Part shown: in pieces, positions 16,369-25,311 of the stretch
How positions within the stretch are numbered: the first letter of the stretch is position 1
Layout: every line of letters starts with the position of its first letter
Source: Desulfocarbo indianensis
Lineage (GTDB): Bacteria; Desulfobacterota; Desulfarculia; Desulfarculales; Desulfarculaceae
Assembly (NCBI GenBank): GCA_001184205.1
Contig: LBMP01000004.1
Span: 323,755-387,754 of the forward strand
Length of the DNA stretch: 64,000 nucleotides
Direction: 5' to 3'
Notes under the pieces: generated by a model
Told to the model about the DNA's origin: nothing
The model's input: only the letters and a program-made list of their open reading frames with translations
Databases searched by the model: none
Made by a program: the position numbers and the translations under genes

Positions 16369-17613
16369 TCAGGAGGCGTCTCTGGCCGCATCTCCGTTCC
16401 AGGGGGCGAACTTGAACAGCATGAGCATGCCCGGAATGGCGATGAGGGTGCAGAAAATGAAGAACGCCGGCCAGCCCATGGATTGGGCCATGAAGCCGGT
16501 GGGGGCGGAAGCCAACACCCGAGGGATGCCCATGAGGCTGGAGAGCAGGGCGTACTGGGTGGCGGTGAAGCGCTTGTTGGTGAGCGCGGCCATGAAGGCC
16601 ACGTAGGCGGCGGTGCCCATGCCGCCGGAGATGTTCTCAAAGGCGATCACCGAGGCCAGGCCCACGATGTTGGGCCCCAGGTGGGCCAATACCGCAAACC
16701 CTGCGGTGCTCACGGCCTGCAGGAAGCCGAAAATCCACAGGGCCCGGTTGATGCCCAGGCGCAGCATGAGCACCCCCCCGGCCAGGCCGCCCACGATGGT
16801 GGCCCAAAAGCCGAAGAGCTTGACCACCGTCCCGATCTCGGTCTTGCTGAAGCCGATCTCCAGATAGAAAGGCGTGGTCATGGCCGCGGCCATGGTGTCG
16901 CCTATCTTATATAAAAGGATGAAGACCAGCGCCAACACGCCCCAGGAGACGCCCCCTCGGGTGAAGTACTCCACAAAGGGCTCCACCACCGCCTCCTTAA
17001 GGGTCTTGGGGGAGCCTTTGCTCATTTCCGGCTCGCGGGCCAGGAGGGTGGTTATCACCCCCACGGACATGCAGCCGGCCATGATGAGGTAAACCGCTGA
17101 AAAGGGGATGTGATCGGCCAGAATCAGACCGCCGCCCGAGGCCAGGAGCATGCCCACCCGGTAGCCGTTGACGTACAGCGAGGAGCCCAGGCCCAGCTCC
17201 TCGTCCGAGAGGTCCTCGCGGCGGTAGGCGTCCACCACGATATCCTGGCTGGCGCTGAAAAACGTGACCAAAAGGGCCAGGAAGGCCACCAGCCAGGGGT
17301 TGGAGGCCGGATTGCTCAGGCCCAGGCAGGCGATGGCCACCGCCAGCAGAATTTGCACCATGAGCAGCCAGCCCCGGCGGCGGCCCAAGAAAGGCGGTAT
17401 GAAGCGGTCCAGGGCCGGGGCCCAGAGGAACTTGACCGTGTAGGGCAGACCCACCAGGGCCATGAGGCCGATGACGGCCAGGTCCACCCCTTCCTGCTGC
17501 ATCCAGGCCTGCAAGACGCTGATGGTGAGCAAAAGGGGAAGGCCGCAGCTGAAGCCCATGACAAAGGACACCAGCATGCGGCCGTTGAAAATGGCCTTGA
17601 TGAAGCTTGGCAT
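16369..17613 (-). CDS. AmpG-like muropeptide/MFS permease
   Basis: This encodes 414 aa with about 12 hydrophobic segments. It opens with the AmpG/PAT-family pattern: FVMGFSCGLPLLLTISVLQA, then LVGLPYTVKFLWAPALDRF and SQDIVVDAYRREDL. AmpG imports anhydromuropeptides released in peptidoglycan turnover. Close relatives move acetyl-CoA or sugars, so the substrate is inferred from family only. It sits 63 bp downstream of greA and 86 bp upstream of hflK on the same strand, in a likely greA-ampG-hflKC transcript. Confidence 0.82.
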   Translation of the reverse strand: MPSFIKAIFNGRMLVSFVMGFSCGLPLLLTISVLQAWMQQEGVDLAVIGLMALVGLPYTVKFLWAPALDRFIPPFLGRRRGWLLMVQILLAVAIACLGLSNPASNPWLVAFLALLVTFFSASQDIVVDAYRREDLSDEELGLGSSLYVNGYRVGMLLASGGGLILADHIPFSAVYLIMAGCMSVGVITTLLAREPEMSKGSPKTLKEAVVEPFVEYFTRGGVSWGVLALVFILLYKIGDTMAAAMTTPFYLEIGFSKTEIGTVVKLFGFWATIVGGLAGGVLMLRLGINRALWIFGFLQAVSTAGFAVLAHLGPNIVGLASVIAFENISGGMGTAAYVAFMAALTNKRFTATQYALLSSLMGIPRVLASAPTGFMAQSMGWPAFFIFCTLIAIPGMLMLFKFAPWNGDAARDAS

Positions 17614-17676
17614 TACCGCGCCCGCCCTGGCCGCGAGGACCGGGGCCGGGTATGGTTGCCGGCGGAAGGCGCCGGC

Positions 17677-18144
17677 CTACTCAACTTCCACGATCTCCAG
17701 GACCCTGGCTCCGCCGGGGGTGTTGAAGCGCACCTCGTCGCCTTCCTCGCGCCCCAGAAGCGCCCGGGCGATGGGCGAGGACACCGACACGCAGCCGTTG
17801 TTGGGGTCGCTCTCGGCCTGGCCCACGATGCGGTAGGAGAGTTCCTCGTCCGCGTCCGGGTCGTAGACCGTGACCTTGGCGCCGAACACCACCCGGCCCT
17901 CGGGGGTGGGCAGGGGGTCTATCACCTCGGCGTTGGCCATCACCGCCTCCAGCTCGGCGATCTTGGAGGCGATGAGCGCCTGGCGCTCCTTGGCCGCGTG
18001 AAACTCGGCGTTTTCGGAGAGATCGCCGTGGGCCCGGGCCTCGGCTATGGCCTGCACGTTCTGAGGCAACTCCACCCTTTTCAGCCGTTCTAGCTCGGCT
18101 TGGATTTTGTTGCGCCCTTCAAGGGTTATAAGTTGGCGTTCCAC
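17677..18144 (-). CDS. greA: transcription elongation factor GreA
   Basis: This encodes 155 aa, the usual GreA length. The N-terminal coiled coil contains the tip acidic motif in EARAHGDLSENAEFHAAKE, which carries the Asp and Glu residues that stimulate RNA cleavage by stalled polymerase. The C-terminal FKBP-like domain ends with SPIARALLGREEGDEV. The GTG start at 18144 is preceded by AGGGGG. It is the first gene of a minus-strand run and is divergent from yceD. Confidence 0.95.
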   Translation of the reverse strand: MERQLITLEGRNKIQAELERLKRVELPQNVQAIAEARAHGDLSENAEFHAAKERQALIASKIAELEAVMANAEVIDPLPTPEGRVVFGAKVTVYDPDADEELSYRIVGQAESDPNNGCVSVSSPIARALLGREEGDEVRFNTPGGARVLEIVEVE

Positions 18145-18501
18145 GATGCCCCCTATGAGAAAAATATAATAGCCACCCCTCCTGGGCGCGGGAGCCTTCC
18201 CGTTCCCGGCAGGTGAAGCCGTTAATGCAAAAAATATCCGGGGCGGTCACCTTGTGACGCGCGCCCAGTGCCAATGTATTGTGCTGCTTTGGGGCGGGAT
18301 TGTCAACCGGTCCTTATGCTTGGGCAAATCTTGTTGCGGCGGCGGCAGGGTGGTATACTACATCCTTTCTTGGAGCCCCCCCTTGGGCAAGGTCCCGGCC
18401 TCGTTTGAGTTTTGCCGACGGGCGGGGCTTGACAGGCGGGGCTGATTTCTATAGGAATCCCCTGGGCCGCGCTGGGTCCGGCGGAGCAGGGCGGGACAGT
18501 T
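18145..18501. other. divergent intergenic region greA/yceD
   Basis: This 357-bp region holds the plus-strand promoter noted separately and an AT-rich stretch (TATTATATTTTTC on the minus strand near 18160) likely to serve greA. No gene is seen. Confidence 0.5.
18331..18359 (+). promoter_or_regulatory. sigma70 promoter of the yceD-rpmF-plsX run
   Basis: TTGTTG (18331-18336) and TATACT (18354-18359) are separated by 17 bp, about 140 bp before yceD. Confidence 0.65.
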
Positions 18502-19023
18502 TTGAAGGTACGCCTGGAAGACATACCGCCCGAGGGGCTGGAGGTGAGCTTCACGGACAGCCACCTGGGGCCCAAGGACCTGGGCGCGCAGGTGATCGAG
18601 GTTCTGGAGCCGCCGCGGGCCGAGCTGCGTTTGGAGCTGCACGGCGACATGGTGGGCGTGCGCGGCGGCTATAGCGCCCGCCTGCTTCTGGCCTGTTCGC
18701 GCTGCTTGGAGCCCATGGAGTTGGCCATGCAGGGGCCGCTCAAGGTGGTTTTTCAGCCCCAGCCCCAGGCCCTGGGCGGCGAGGAAGTGGAACTGGCCGA
18801 CGACGACCTGGAGGTCAGTTTCTACAGCGGAGAGGAAGTGGACCTCTCCTTTTGCCTGCATGACGAGATAGCCCTGGCTCTGCCCATGGCCCCTTTGTGC
18901 CGGCCGGATTGTCCAGGTATCTGCCCGGTGTGCGGCAAGAGCCTGAGAGACGGCCCATGCGGCTGCCAGGCCAAAAAAACGGACCCCCGCTGGGCCAAGC
19001 TGGCCAAGCTTGATTTAAAATAA
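18502..19023 (+). CDS. YceD/DUF177 family protein
   Basis: This encodes 173 aa. It has the DUF177 pattern: a central LLLACSRCLEPMELAMQGPL and a C-terminal Cys block, CRPDCPGICPVCGKSL ... CGCQ, probably binding zinc. YceD proteins are encoded directly before rpmF in many bacteria and are linked to 23S rRNA/ribosome maturation. Here rpmF follows after 61 bp. The start is a TTG at 18502; no good ATG is available. Confidence 0.88.
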   Translation: MKVRLEDIPPEGLEVSFTDSHLGPKDLGAQVIEVLEPPRAELRLELHGDMVGVRGGYSARLLLACSRCLEPMELAMQGPLKVVFQPQPQALGGEEVELADDDLEVSFYSGEEVDLSFCLHDEIALALPMAPLCRPDCPGICPVCGKSLRDGPCGCQAKKTDPRWAKLAKLDLK

Positions 19024-19084
19024 CCATTGGCCGCCGGGCCTCTCAAATCCGGCGGCGCGATACATAGCAAGGAGAAATAGGGTT

Positions 19085-19267
19085 ATGGCCGTTCCCAAGA
19101 GACGCCACTCCAAGACCAGGGGCCGCAAGCGCCGCGCCCACGACGCCATCACTTTGGCCAACCCCACCACCTGCCCGGAATGCGGCGAGCCTCGCATGCC
19201 TCATCGGGCCTGCCCTTCCTGCGGCTCCTACAAGGGCCGGCAGGTGGTGGCCAAGGAAGAAGAGTAA
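19085..19267 (+). CDS. rpmF: 50S ribosomal protein L32
   Basis: This encodes 60 aa, typical for L32. It begins MAVPKRRHSKTRGRKRRAHD and contains the two zinc-ribbon pairs CPEC and CPSC. AAGGAGAAA lies upstream of the ATG. It is followed 12 bp later by plsX, the classic rpmF-plsX pair. Confidence 0.97.
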   Translation: MAVPKRRHSKTRGRKRRAHDAITLANPTTCPECGEPRMPHRACPSCGSYKGRQVVAKEEE

Positions 19268-19279
19268 GCCTAAGCCGTC

Positions 19280-20308
19280 ATGCGTATAGCGCTGGACGGC
19301 ATGGGCGGCGATCAGGCCCCGGCCGTGGTGGTGGAAGGCGCCGCCAGGGCGCTCAAGGAGGGCCCTCCCGACCTGGAGCTGATTCTGGTGGGCCAACCCG
19401 AGGCCCTGGAGCCGGAGATGCGCCGGGTGGGCCTGTCCCAGACCAGGGCCCGGCTGCAAGCCGCCAGCCAGGTGGCGGGCATGGCCGACAGCCCTTCCTC
19501 GGTGCTGCGCCACCAAAGGGATTCCTCCATCCGGGTGGCCTTCGATCTGCACAAGGCGGGCGAGGCCGACGCCGTGGTGAGCGCGGGCAATTCCGGGGCC
19601 ACCATGGCGGTGGGCATGGTGGTCATGGGCCGCATGCCCGAGGTGGACCGGCCCGCCCTGGCCTCGGTGCTGCCGGGCTTGAGCGGCCCCACCGTGGTGA
19701 TAGACGTGGGCGCCAACGTGGATTGCTCCTCCCTGATGCTGCTGCAGTTCGGCTACATGGGCTCGGTCTATGCCGAGAGCGTGCTGGGCATCAAGGAGCC
19801 CAAGGTGGGCATCCTCTCCATCGGAGAGGAGGGCGGCAAGGGCAACACGGTGGTCAAGCAGGCCTACGATTACCTCAAGAACAGCCCCCTCAATTTCGTT
19901 GGCAACGTGGAAGGCCGCGACCTGTTCGACGGCGACGTGGCCGTGGTGGTCTGCGACGGCTTCGTGGGCAACGTCTGCCTCAAATTGACCGAGGGCCTGG
20001 TGGACAACCTGACCCAGCTCTTGAAGCGCGAGGTGCTGGCCACCATGCGCGGCAAGCTGGGCGGCGCGCTTCTGCGGCCCACCCTGAAAAACCTGAGCCA
20101 CCGCCTGGACTACGCCCAGTACGGCGGCGCGCCGCTGTTGGGCATCAACGGCGTGGCCTACATCTGCCACGGAGCTTCCTCGGCCCAAGCCATCGCCTCG
20201 GCGGTGCGCATGGCCTGCGAATCGGTGGCCGGCGGCTTCACCGGCCATCTGGCCCAGGGCCTGGAACGCTACCGGGGCGCGCTCCTGGGCTTCGACGACC
20301 AGCCGTGA
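19280..20308 (+). CDS. plsX: phosphate acyltransferase PlsX
   Basis: This encodes 342 aa. The start MRIALDGMGGDQAP and the motifs VVSAGNSGATMAVGM and CDGFVGNVCLK are PlsX hallmarks. The enzyme converts acyl-ACP to acyl-phosphate, the donor for PlsY in phospholipid synthesis. It follows rpmF by 12 bp. In many bacteria fabH-fabD-fabG-acpP-fabF would follow; here an acyl-CoA dehydrogenase/ETF cluster intervenes. Confidence 0.96.
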   Translation: MRIALDGMGGDQAPAVVVEGAARALKEGPPDLELILVGQPEALEPEMRRVGLSQTRARLQAASQVAGMADSPSSVLRHQRDSSIRVAFDLHKAGEADAVVSAGNSGATMAVGMVVMGRMPEVDRPALASVLPGLSGPTVVIDVGANVDCSSLMLLQFGYMGSVYAESVLGIKEPKVGILSIGEEGGKGNTVVKQAYDYLKNSPLNFVGNVEGRDLFDGDVAVVVCDGFVGNVCLKLTEGLVDNLTQLLKREVLATMRGKLGGALLRPTLKNLSHRLDYAQYGGAPLLGINGVAYICHGASSAQAIASAVRMACESVAGGFTGHLAQGLERYRGALLGFDDQP

Positions 20309-20381
20309 GCTTTCCCAAGGCCGCGCCTTAAAATGCGCTTTGGCCTGTAAACCATCGGGTCTGATTTAGGGAGAAAAGGGA

Positions 20382-21539
20382 ATGGACTACTTCCTCAGCG
20401 AAGAACAGGAGATGATCCGCGACCTCTGCCGGCAGATCGCCGAGGAGCGCATCAAGCCGGTGCGGGCGGAGCTGGATGAAAAAGAGGAGTTCCCGACCGA
20501 GCTGATGAAGGCCCTGGCCCAAGCCGACCTCTTCGGCATCATCATCCCCGAGGAGTACGGCGGCCTGGGCGGCGGCTGCCTGGAAAACGTCATCGCCGTG
20601 GAAGAACTCTCCCGCGCCTGCCTGGGCGTCAGCACCACCTACGCCGCCAGCTTCCTGGGGGCCTATCCCGTCATTCTCTTCGGCAACGAGGAGCAGAAGC
20701 AGAAATACCTCACTCAGATCGCCTCCGGCGAGCAACTGGCCGCCTTCGCGCTCACCGAAAGCGCCTCCGGCTCGGACGCCGGCTCCATCCAGACCCGGGC
20801 CGAGAAAAAAGGTGACGAGTATATCATCAACGGCTCCAAGCAATGGATCACCAACGGCGGCGAGGCGGGCATCTATTCGGTGGTGGCCATCACCGATCCC
20901 AATAAGGGCGCGCGCGGTGCCACCGCCTTCATCGTGGAGGACGGCGACCCCGGCTTCGGCTACGGCAAGAAGGAAACCAAGCTGGGCATCCGGGCCAGCG
21001 CCACCCGCGAGCTTATCTTCAATGATTGCCGCATCCCGGCCGACCGGGTGCTGGGCCGCGAGGGCATGGGCTTCGTGGTGGCCATGCGCACCTTTGACCA
21101 GAGCCGCCCCGGCGTGGGGGCCCAGGCGGTGGGCGTGGCCCAGGGCGCCCTGGACGAGGCCGCGGCCTTCGCCAGGGTGCGCAAGCAGTTCGACAAGCCC
21201 ATCATCACCTTCCAGGCCGTGGCCCACATGCTGGCCAACATGGCCATCCAGGTGGAGGCGGCTCGGGCTTTGGTCTACGCGGTGGCCCGCTTCATCGATT
21301 CCGGGGCCAAGGACACCTCCAAGGTGAGCGCCATGGCCAAGGTGTTTCCCACCGACATGGCCATGCAGGTGACCACCGACGCGGTGCAGATTTTGGGCGG
21401 CCACGGCTACATGCGCGAGTATCCGGTTGAAAAGATGATGCGGGACGCCAAGATCCTGCAAATCTACGAAGGCACCAACCAGATACAGAGGAACGTCATC
21501 GGCCAGGAGCTGAACAAGGAGTACGGCCGCAAGAAGTAA
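20382..21539 (+). CDS. acyl-CoA dehydrogenase
   Basis: This encodes 385 aa, the usual length for the soluble FAD family. It has the signature FALTESASGSDAGS, the FAD-binding block KQWITNGG, and the C-terminal motif QILGGHGYMREYPVEKMMRDAK followed by IYEGTNQIQRNVI. The catalytic Glu of the EGTN segment is present. Electrons should go to the ETF encoded directly downstream (etfB, etfA). The chain length of the substrate cannot be told; short-chain (butyryl-CoA-like) is plausible. A decayed copy of its 3' end lies 55 bp after it. Confidence 0.92.
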   Translation: MDYFLSEEQEMIRDLCRQIAEERIKPVRAELDEKEEFPTELMKALAQADLFGIIIPEEYGGLGGGCLENVIAVEELSRACLGVSTTYAASFLGAYPVILFGNEEQKQKYLTQIASGEQLAAFALTESASGSDAGSIQTRAEKKGDEYIINGSKQWITNGGEAGIYSVVAITDPNKGARGATAFIVEDGDPGFGYGKKETKLGIRASATRELIFNDCRIPADRVLGREGMGFVVAMRTFDQSRPGVGAQAVGVAQGALDEAAAFARVRKQFDKPIITFQAVAHMLANMAIQVEAARALVYAVARFIDSGAKDTSKVSAMAKVFPTDMAMQVTTDAVQILGGHGYMREYPVEKMMRDAKILQIYEGTNQIQRNVIGQELNKEYGRKK

Positions 21540-21593
21540 GCGAGAAAGCTGGTCGGTGCGCGGGAGGGCGGCTGCTGTCCTGACCAATGGCAG

Positions 21594-21688
21594 CGGGACG
21601 CCAATATCCTGCAAATCTCTGAAGGCGCCAACCAGATACAAAGGAACGTCATCGGCCAGGAGCTGAACAAGGAATAAGGCCGCGAGAA
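21594..21688 (+). pseudogene. duplicated, decayed copy of the acyl-CoA dehydrogenase 3' end
   Basis: The sequence from CGGGACGCCAATATCCTGC to the GGCCGCGAGAA at 21688 matches 21441-21536 (the end of the acyl-CoA dehydrogenase gene) almost base for base over ~95 bp, with about ten differences. The copy has a TAA where the gene encodes Tyr (GAGTAC to GAATAA). It is the remnant of a tandem second gene or of a local duplication. Confidence 0.85.
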
Positions 21689-21822
21689 ACAGCGGCCGCG
21701 ATGGGCCTGGACGCGAGCCCGCGGAACTAGGGAAACCGCGTGGCAAGCGGCGATGGAGCGGCAGGGAGGCTGACAAGCGCCGCTCAAGGCCCGTTAACCG
21801 CAAAGGGAGCCCCCGCCTTGTC

Positions 21823-22620
21823 ATGAAGATCATAGTCTGCGTCAAGCAAGTGCCGGACACGGCCAACGTGAAGCTGGACCCGGAGACCCACACCCTCAAG
21901 CGCGAGGGCGTGGCCTCCATCATCAACCCCTTCGATCTTTTCGCCCTGGAGGCCGGACTCAGGCTGCGCGAACAGGCCGGCGGCGAGTTGCAGGTGCTTT
22001 CCATGGGCCCGCCCCAGGCCGCCGAGGTCATCAAGCAGGCCATCGAGTTCGGCGCGGACGGCGGTCTGCTGCTGGCCGACCGGGCCTTTGCCGGGGCCGA
22101 CACCTGGGCCACCACCGCCGCCCTGGCCGCCGGGGTCAAGGCCCTGGGCGGGGCCGATGTGGTCATCTGCGGCAAGCAGGCCGTGGACGGCGACACCGCC
22201 CAGGTGGGGCCGGGCCTGGCCATGCGCCTGGGCATCCCCCAGGTGGCTTTTGTCAAGGGCTTCCGTGAGGTGGACGGCCAAAGCCTGGTGGTGGAGCGCC
22301 AGATGGACGACGGCTTCGACGTGGTGAAGCTGCCCCTGCCCGGTCTCATCACCGTGGTGCGCGAGGTGGGCGAGCCCCGGCCGCCGTCCCTCAAGGGCAA
22401 GATGCGGGCCAAGAAATATCAGGTCCCCGTGAAGGGCGCGGCCGATATGGGCCTGGACGCGGCCCAGGTGGGCCTGGCCGGCTCCTATACCCAGGTGGTG
22501 GAGGTTTTCGCGCCGCAAGCCTCGGGCGAACGGGAAATGCTGGGCGGCGCGCCCGCCGAGGCCGGGGCCGCGGTCATAGACCGCCTGGTGCAGGCCAAGG
22601 TCATCATGGTGGGGAGCTAG
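21823..22620 (+). CDS. etfB: electron transfer flavoprotein beta subunit
   Basis: This encodes 265 aa. It begins MKIIVCVKQVPDTANVKLDP and carries the EtfB signature in IFGADGGLLL-like and CGKQAVDGDTAQVGP segments, the latter forming the AMP-binding region. It pairs with the EtfA encoded 4 bp downstream to accept electrons from acyl-CoA dehydrogenase. Whether this ETF bifurcates (FAD in place of AMP) cannot be decided by eye. Confidence 0.93.
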   Translation: MKIIVCVKQVPDTANVKLDPETHTLKREGVASIINPFDLFALEAGLRLREQAGGELQVLSMGPPQAAEVIKQAIEFGADGGLLLADRAFAGADTWATTAALAAGVKALGGADVVICGKQAVDGDTAQVGPGLAMRLGIPQVAFVKGFREVDGQSLVVERQMDDGFDVVKLPLPGLITVVREVGEPRPPSLKGKMRAKKYQVPVKGAADMGLDAAQVGLAGSYTQVVEVFAPQASGEREMLGGAPAEAGAAVIDRLVQAKVIMVGS

Positions 22621-22624
22621 AGCC

Positions 22625-23815
22625 ATGGCCCTGATAATCGACAAGGAACTTTGCACCGGCTGCGGCTCCTGCGTGGATGAATGCCCCTTCGAGGCCATGG
22701 AGCTCAAGGACGGCCTGGCCCGGCCCAATGACCAATGCACCCTGTGCGGGGCCTGCGTGGACGCCTGCCCGGAAAAGGCCATCACCCTGGAAGAGGTGCA
22801 GCGCGCCTCCGACGAACGCGCCGCCAGCCACCGGGGGGTGTGGGTCTTTGCCGAGCAGCGCGGCGGCCGCATGCCCGAGGTGGTGGGCGAGCTTCTGGGC
22901 CAGGGCCGCCGCCTGGCCGACGATCTGGGCGCGAGCCTCTCCGCCGTGCTGTTGGGCCACCAGGTGGAAGGCCTGGCCGCCGAACTCATGGCCCTGGGCG
23001 CGGACGCGGTTTACCTGGCCGATCACCCCGGCCTGGCCCTTTTCGACGACGACGCTTATTGCCGGGTGCTGGCGGCGGCCATCCAGCAATACAAGCCCGA
23101 AGTTTTCCTGGCTGGGGCCACCAGCCTGGGCCGCTCCCTGATTCCCCGGGTGGCCACCGCGGTTTCCACCGGCCTCACCGCCGATTGCACCGGCCTGGCC
23201 ATAGACCTGGAGCGGCGTCTCCTGCTCCAAACCCGCCCCGCCTTTGGCGGCAACATCATGGCCACCATCATCTGCCCCCAGGCCAGGCCCCAGATGGCCA
23301 CGGTGCGGCCCCGGGTGATGAAGAAAGGCCCCCATGAGCCGGGCCGCCAGGGCGAGCTTATCCGCCTGGAGCCGCCCGCCGGCTTGACCCCGGCCACCCA
23401 GGTGCTGGAGGTGGTGGAATCCCTGGAGGAGAAGATCAACCTCACCGGCGCCGACGTCATCGTCTGCGGCGGCCGGGGCCTGGGCAAGCCCGAGGGCTTC
23501 GACCTGGTGCGCCAGTTGGCCGAGGCCTTGGGCGGCGTGGTGGGAGCCACCAGGGGCGCGGTGGATTCCGGCTGGATCGGCCACGCCCACCAGGTGGGCC
23601 AGACCGGCCGCACCGTGGCGCCCAAGCTTTACGTGGCCCTGGGCGTGAGCGGCGCGGTACAACATCTTGTGGGCATGCAGAGTTCGGACCACATCGTGGC
23701 GGTGAACACCGACCCCAACGCGCCTATATTCAAAGTCGCCACCTATGGTATAGTTGGGGACCTTTACGAAGTGGTGCCGGCCATGCTCGGCCGCCTCAAG
23801 GAGTTGCGGGGCTGA
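22625..23815 (+). CDS. etfA: electron transfer flavoprotein alpha subunit with N-terminal 2[4Fe-4S] ferredoxin domain
   Basis: This encodes 396 aa. Residues 1-60 are a ferredoxin domain with two clusters (CTGCGSCVDECP and CTLCGACVDACP). The EtfA body follows, and the FAD domain ends with GVSGAVQHLVGMQSSDHIV and NTDPNAPIFKVATYGIVGD. Fused ferredoxin-EtfA proteins occur in anaerobes, where they wire ETF to another Fe-S partner. The gene starts 4 bp after etfB. The HdrD-like Fe-S protein at 49735 or a membrane oxidoreductase elsewhere could be the partner; this is inference. Confidence 0.93.
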   Translation: MALIIDKELCTGCGSCVDECPFEAMELKDGLARPNDQCTLCGACVDACPEKAITLEEVQRASDERAASHRGVWVFAEQRGGRMPEVVGELLGQGRRLADDLGASLSAVLLGHQVEGLAAELMALGADAVYLADHPGLALFDDDAYCRVLAAAIQQYKPEVFLAGATSLGRSLIPRVATAVSTGLTADCTGLAIDLERRLLLQTRPAFGGNIMATIICPQARPQMATVRPRVMKKGPHEPGRQGELIRLEPPAGLTPATQVLEVVESLEEKINLTGADVIVCGGRGLGKPEGFDLVRQLAEALGGVVGATRGAVDSGWIGHAHQVGQTGRTVAPKLYVALGVSGAVQHLVGMQSSDHIVAVNTDPNAPIFKVATYGIVGDLYEVVPAMLGRLKELRG

Positions 23816-24149
23816 GTCAAGGCGGTAGCGGGAACTTACGTTTTTTTGCTGGCCCAGGGGCCGCCATAATATAAACTGGGGCCGGCAAGGGGGCCGACAG
23901 GGGGGGCGGGCCCAGACTGCATGGGGCGCTTGCCAAGACTGCCGAACCGGGCGAGGGCTGATTTGGCGGTGGCGATTTGGCGGGGGCTGATTTGGCGGGG
24001 GCTGATTTGGCGGGGCCGGCAACGCTGGAGGGCTGGTCGAGCCAGGACGCCGGCCAACGTGGCGCTGATAAGGCCAATACGCCGGCCGCGCGAGGTGTGG
24101 ATCAGGCCGGGAAACCGGCCAAGCGCCGAGCCGGTTGGGAAAGGTTAAG
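23816..24149. other. intergenic region etfA-fabG
   Basis: No gene is supported. It contains a 15-bp tandem repeat (separate entry). A frame across it reads ADLAG repeats like a pentapeptide protein, but it lacks a credible start and runs into fabG. Confidence 0.45.
23956..24014. repeat. 15-bp tandem repeat, about four copies
   Basis: The unit GGCTGATTTGGCGGG occurs at 23985-23999 and 24000-24014. A diverged copy ends in T at 23956-23970, and a copy with a 1-bp deletion lies at 23971-23984. Confidence 0.85.
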
Positions 24150-24899
24150 ATGGACACGGAAGAACGCCGAGTAAGCCTGGTGACCGGAGGCTCCAGGGGC
24201 ATTGGCCGGGCCATATGCCTGGCCCTGGCCCGGCCTGGCGACGTGATCGCCTTCAACCATTTCGACCCGGACGAGAGCGAGGCGGAAAAGACCCTGGCCC
24301 TTTTGGAGGAAGCCGGCGTCACCGCCCAGGCCAAGAAGTTCGACGTGGCCGACCCCGCCCAGGTCCAGGAATACCTGGGTCAGGTAGTGGCGGAGCACGG
24401 CCGCCTGGACGCGCTGGTGAACAACGCCGGCATCACCATGGACGGCCTTTTGGTCCGCATGAGCCTGGAGCAGTTCGAGCGCGTCCTGCGGGTGAACCTG
24501 GTGGGCGCTTTCGTGTGCCTGCAGGCCGCCGCCAAGATCATGATGAAGCAGCGCTCGGGCAGCATCGTCAACGTCTCCTCAGTGGCCGGCGTGGTGGGCA
24601 ACCCCGGCCAGGCCAATTACTCGGCGGCCAAGGGCGGCCTTATCGCCCTCACCAAGACCGCGGCCAAGGAATTGGCCGGCCGCTCGGTGCGGGTCAACGC
24701 GGTGGCGCCCGGCTTCATAGAAACCGAAATGACCAAGACCATCCCGGAAAAGCTGGCCGAAGCCATGAAGGCCAGCATCCCCATGGGCCGCGCCGGTCAG
24801 CCGGAGGACGTGGCCGATGTCATCGCTTTTCTTTGCTCGGACGCCGCGCGCTATCTGACGGGCCAAGTGCTCCATGTAAGCGGCGGCATGTATATGTAG
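24150..24899 (+). CDS. fabG: 3-oxoacyl-ACP reductase (SDR family)
   Basis: This encodes about 249 aa. It has the cofactor motif TGGSRGIG, the NNAG motif (LVNNAGITMDGL) and the catalytic Ser-Tyr-Lys in NVSSVAGVVGNPGQANYSAA followed by KGG. It reduces 3-oxoacyl-ACP with NADPH in fatty acid elongation. ATG 24150 has AAAGG upstream; the TTG at 24135 would add five residues. acpP and fabF follow, which supports FabG over other SDR functions. Confidence 0.92.
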   Translation: MDTEERRVSLVTGGSRGIGRAICLALARPGDVIAFNHFDPDESEAEKTLALLEEAGVTAQAKKFDVADPAQVQEYLGQVVAEHGRLDALVNNAGITMDGLLVRMSLEQFERVLRVNLVGAFVCLQAAAKIMMKQRSGSIVNVSSVAGVVGNPGQANYSAAKGGLIALTKTAAKELAGRSVRVNAVAPGFIETEMTKTIPEKLAEAMKASIPMGRAGQPEDVADVIAFLCSDAARYLTGQVLHVSGGMYM

Positions 24900-24948
24900 C
24901 CTTTAACGGGCCCGTTTATAGGGCTAATTTGCCAGGAGTGAGTCAAAC

Positions 24949-25185
24949 ATGGACGTCAAAGAAAAAGTCAAACAGATTATCTGCGAGCAGCTCTCCGTGG
25001 CCGAGGAGGACGTGGTACCCGAGGCCTCGTTTGTGGATGACTTGGGAGCCGATTCCTTGGATCTGGTGGAGATGATCATGGCCATGGAGGAGGCGTTCGA
25101 CATCTCCATCGCCGATGAAGACGCCGAGAAGATCAAGACCGTGCAGGACGCTTGGAACTACGTGATCACCCGCACGGGCAACTAA
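24949..25185 (+). CDS. acpP: acyl carrier protein
   Basis: This encodes 78 aa, highly acidic. The phosphopantetheine attachment Ser lies in the motif [15 protein letters not shown]. It carries growing acyl chains for FabG and FabF encoded on either side. Confidence 0.96.
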   Translation: MDVKEKVKQIICEQLSVAEEDVVPEASFVDDLGADSLDLVEMIMAMEEAFDISIADEDAEKIKTVQDAWNYVITRTGN

Positions 25186-25311
25186 TCTATATTATTAAAT
25201 AGTCGCTCAGAATGCGCTGAGCGGCCAGGCGGCGGCGTGGGAGCGCCCAAAGACCGGCGCGCCGGCAGGGGGAGCGTGGCCGCCGCCTTGTTTGGCGGAT
25301 TAGGAGGAGCT

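Noticed and set aside
20328-22412. 694-aa open frame on the minus strand opposite acyl-CoA dehydrogenase and etfB
   Set aside because: The plus strand has full motifs of known families. The long antisense frame is a codon-composition artefact.
23977-24174. ADLAGADLAG pentapeptide-repeat-like peptide
   Set aside because: It arises from the 15-bp tandem repeat read in one frame. The frame has no ribosome binding site, continues into unrelated sequence and overlaps fabG.
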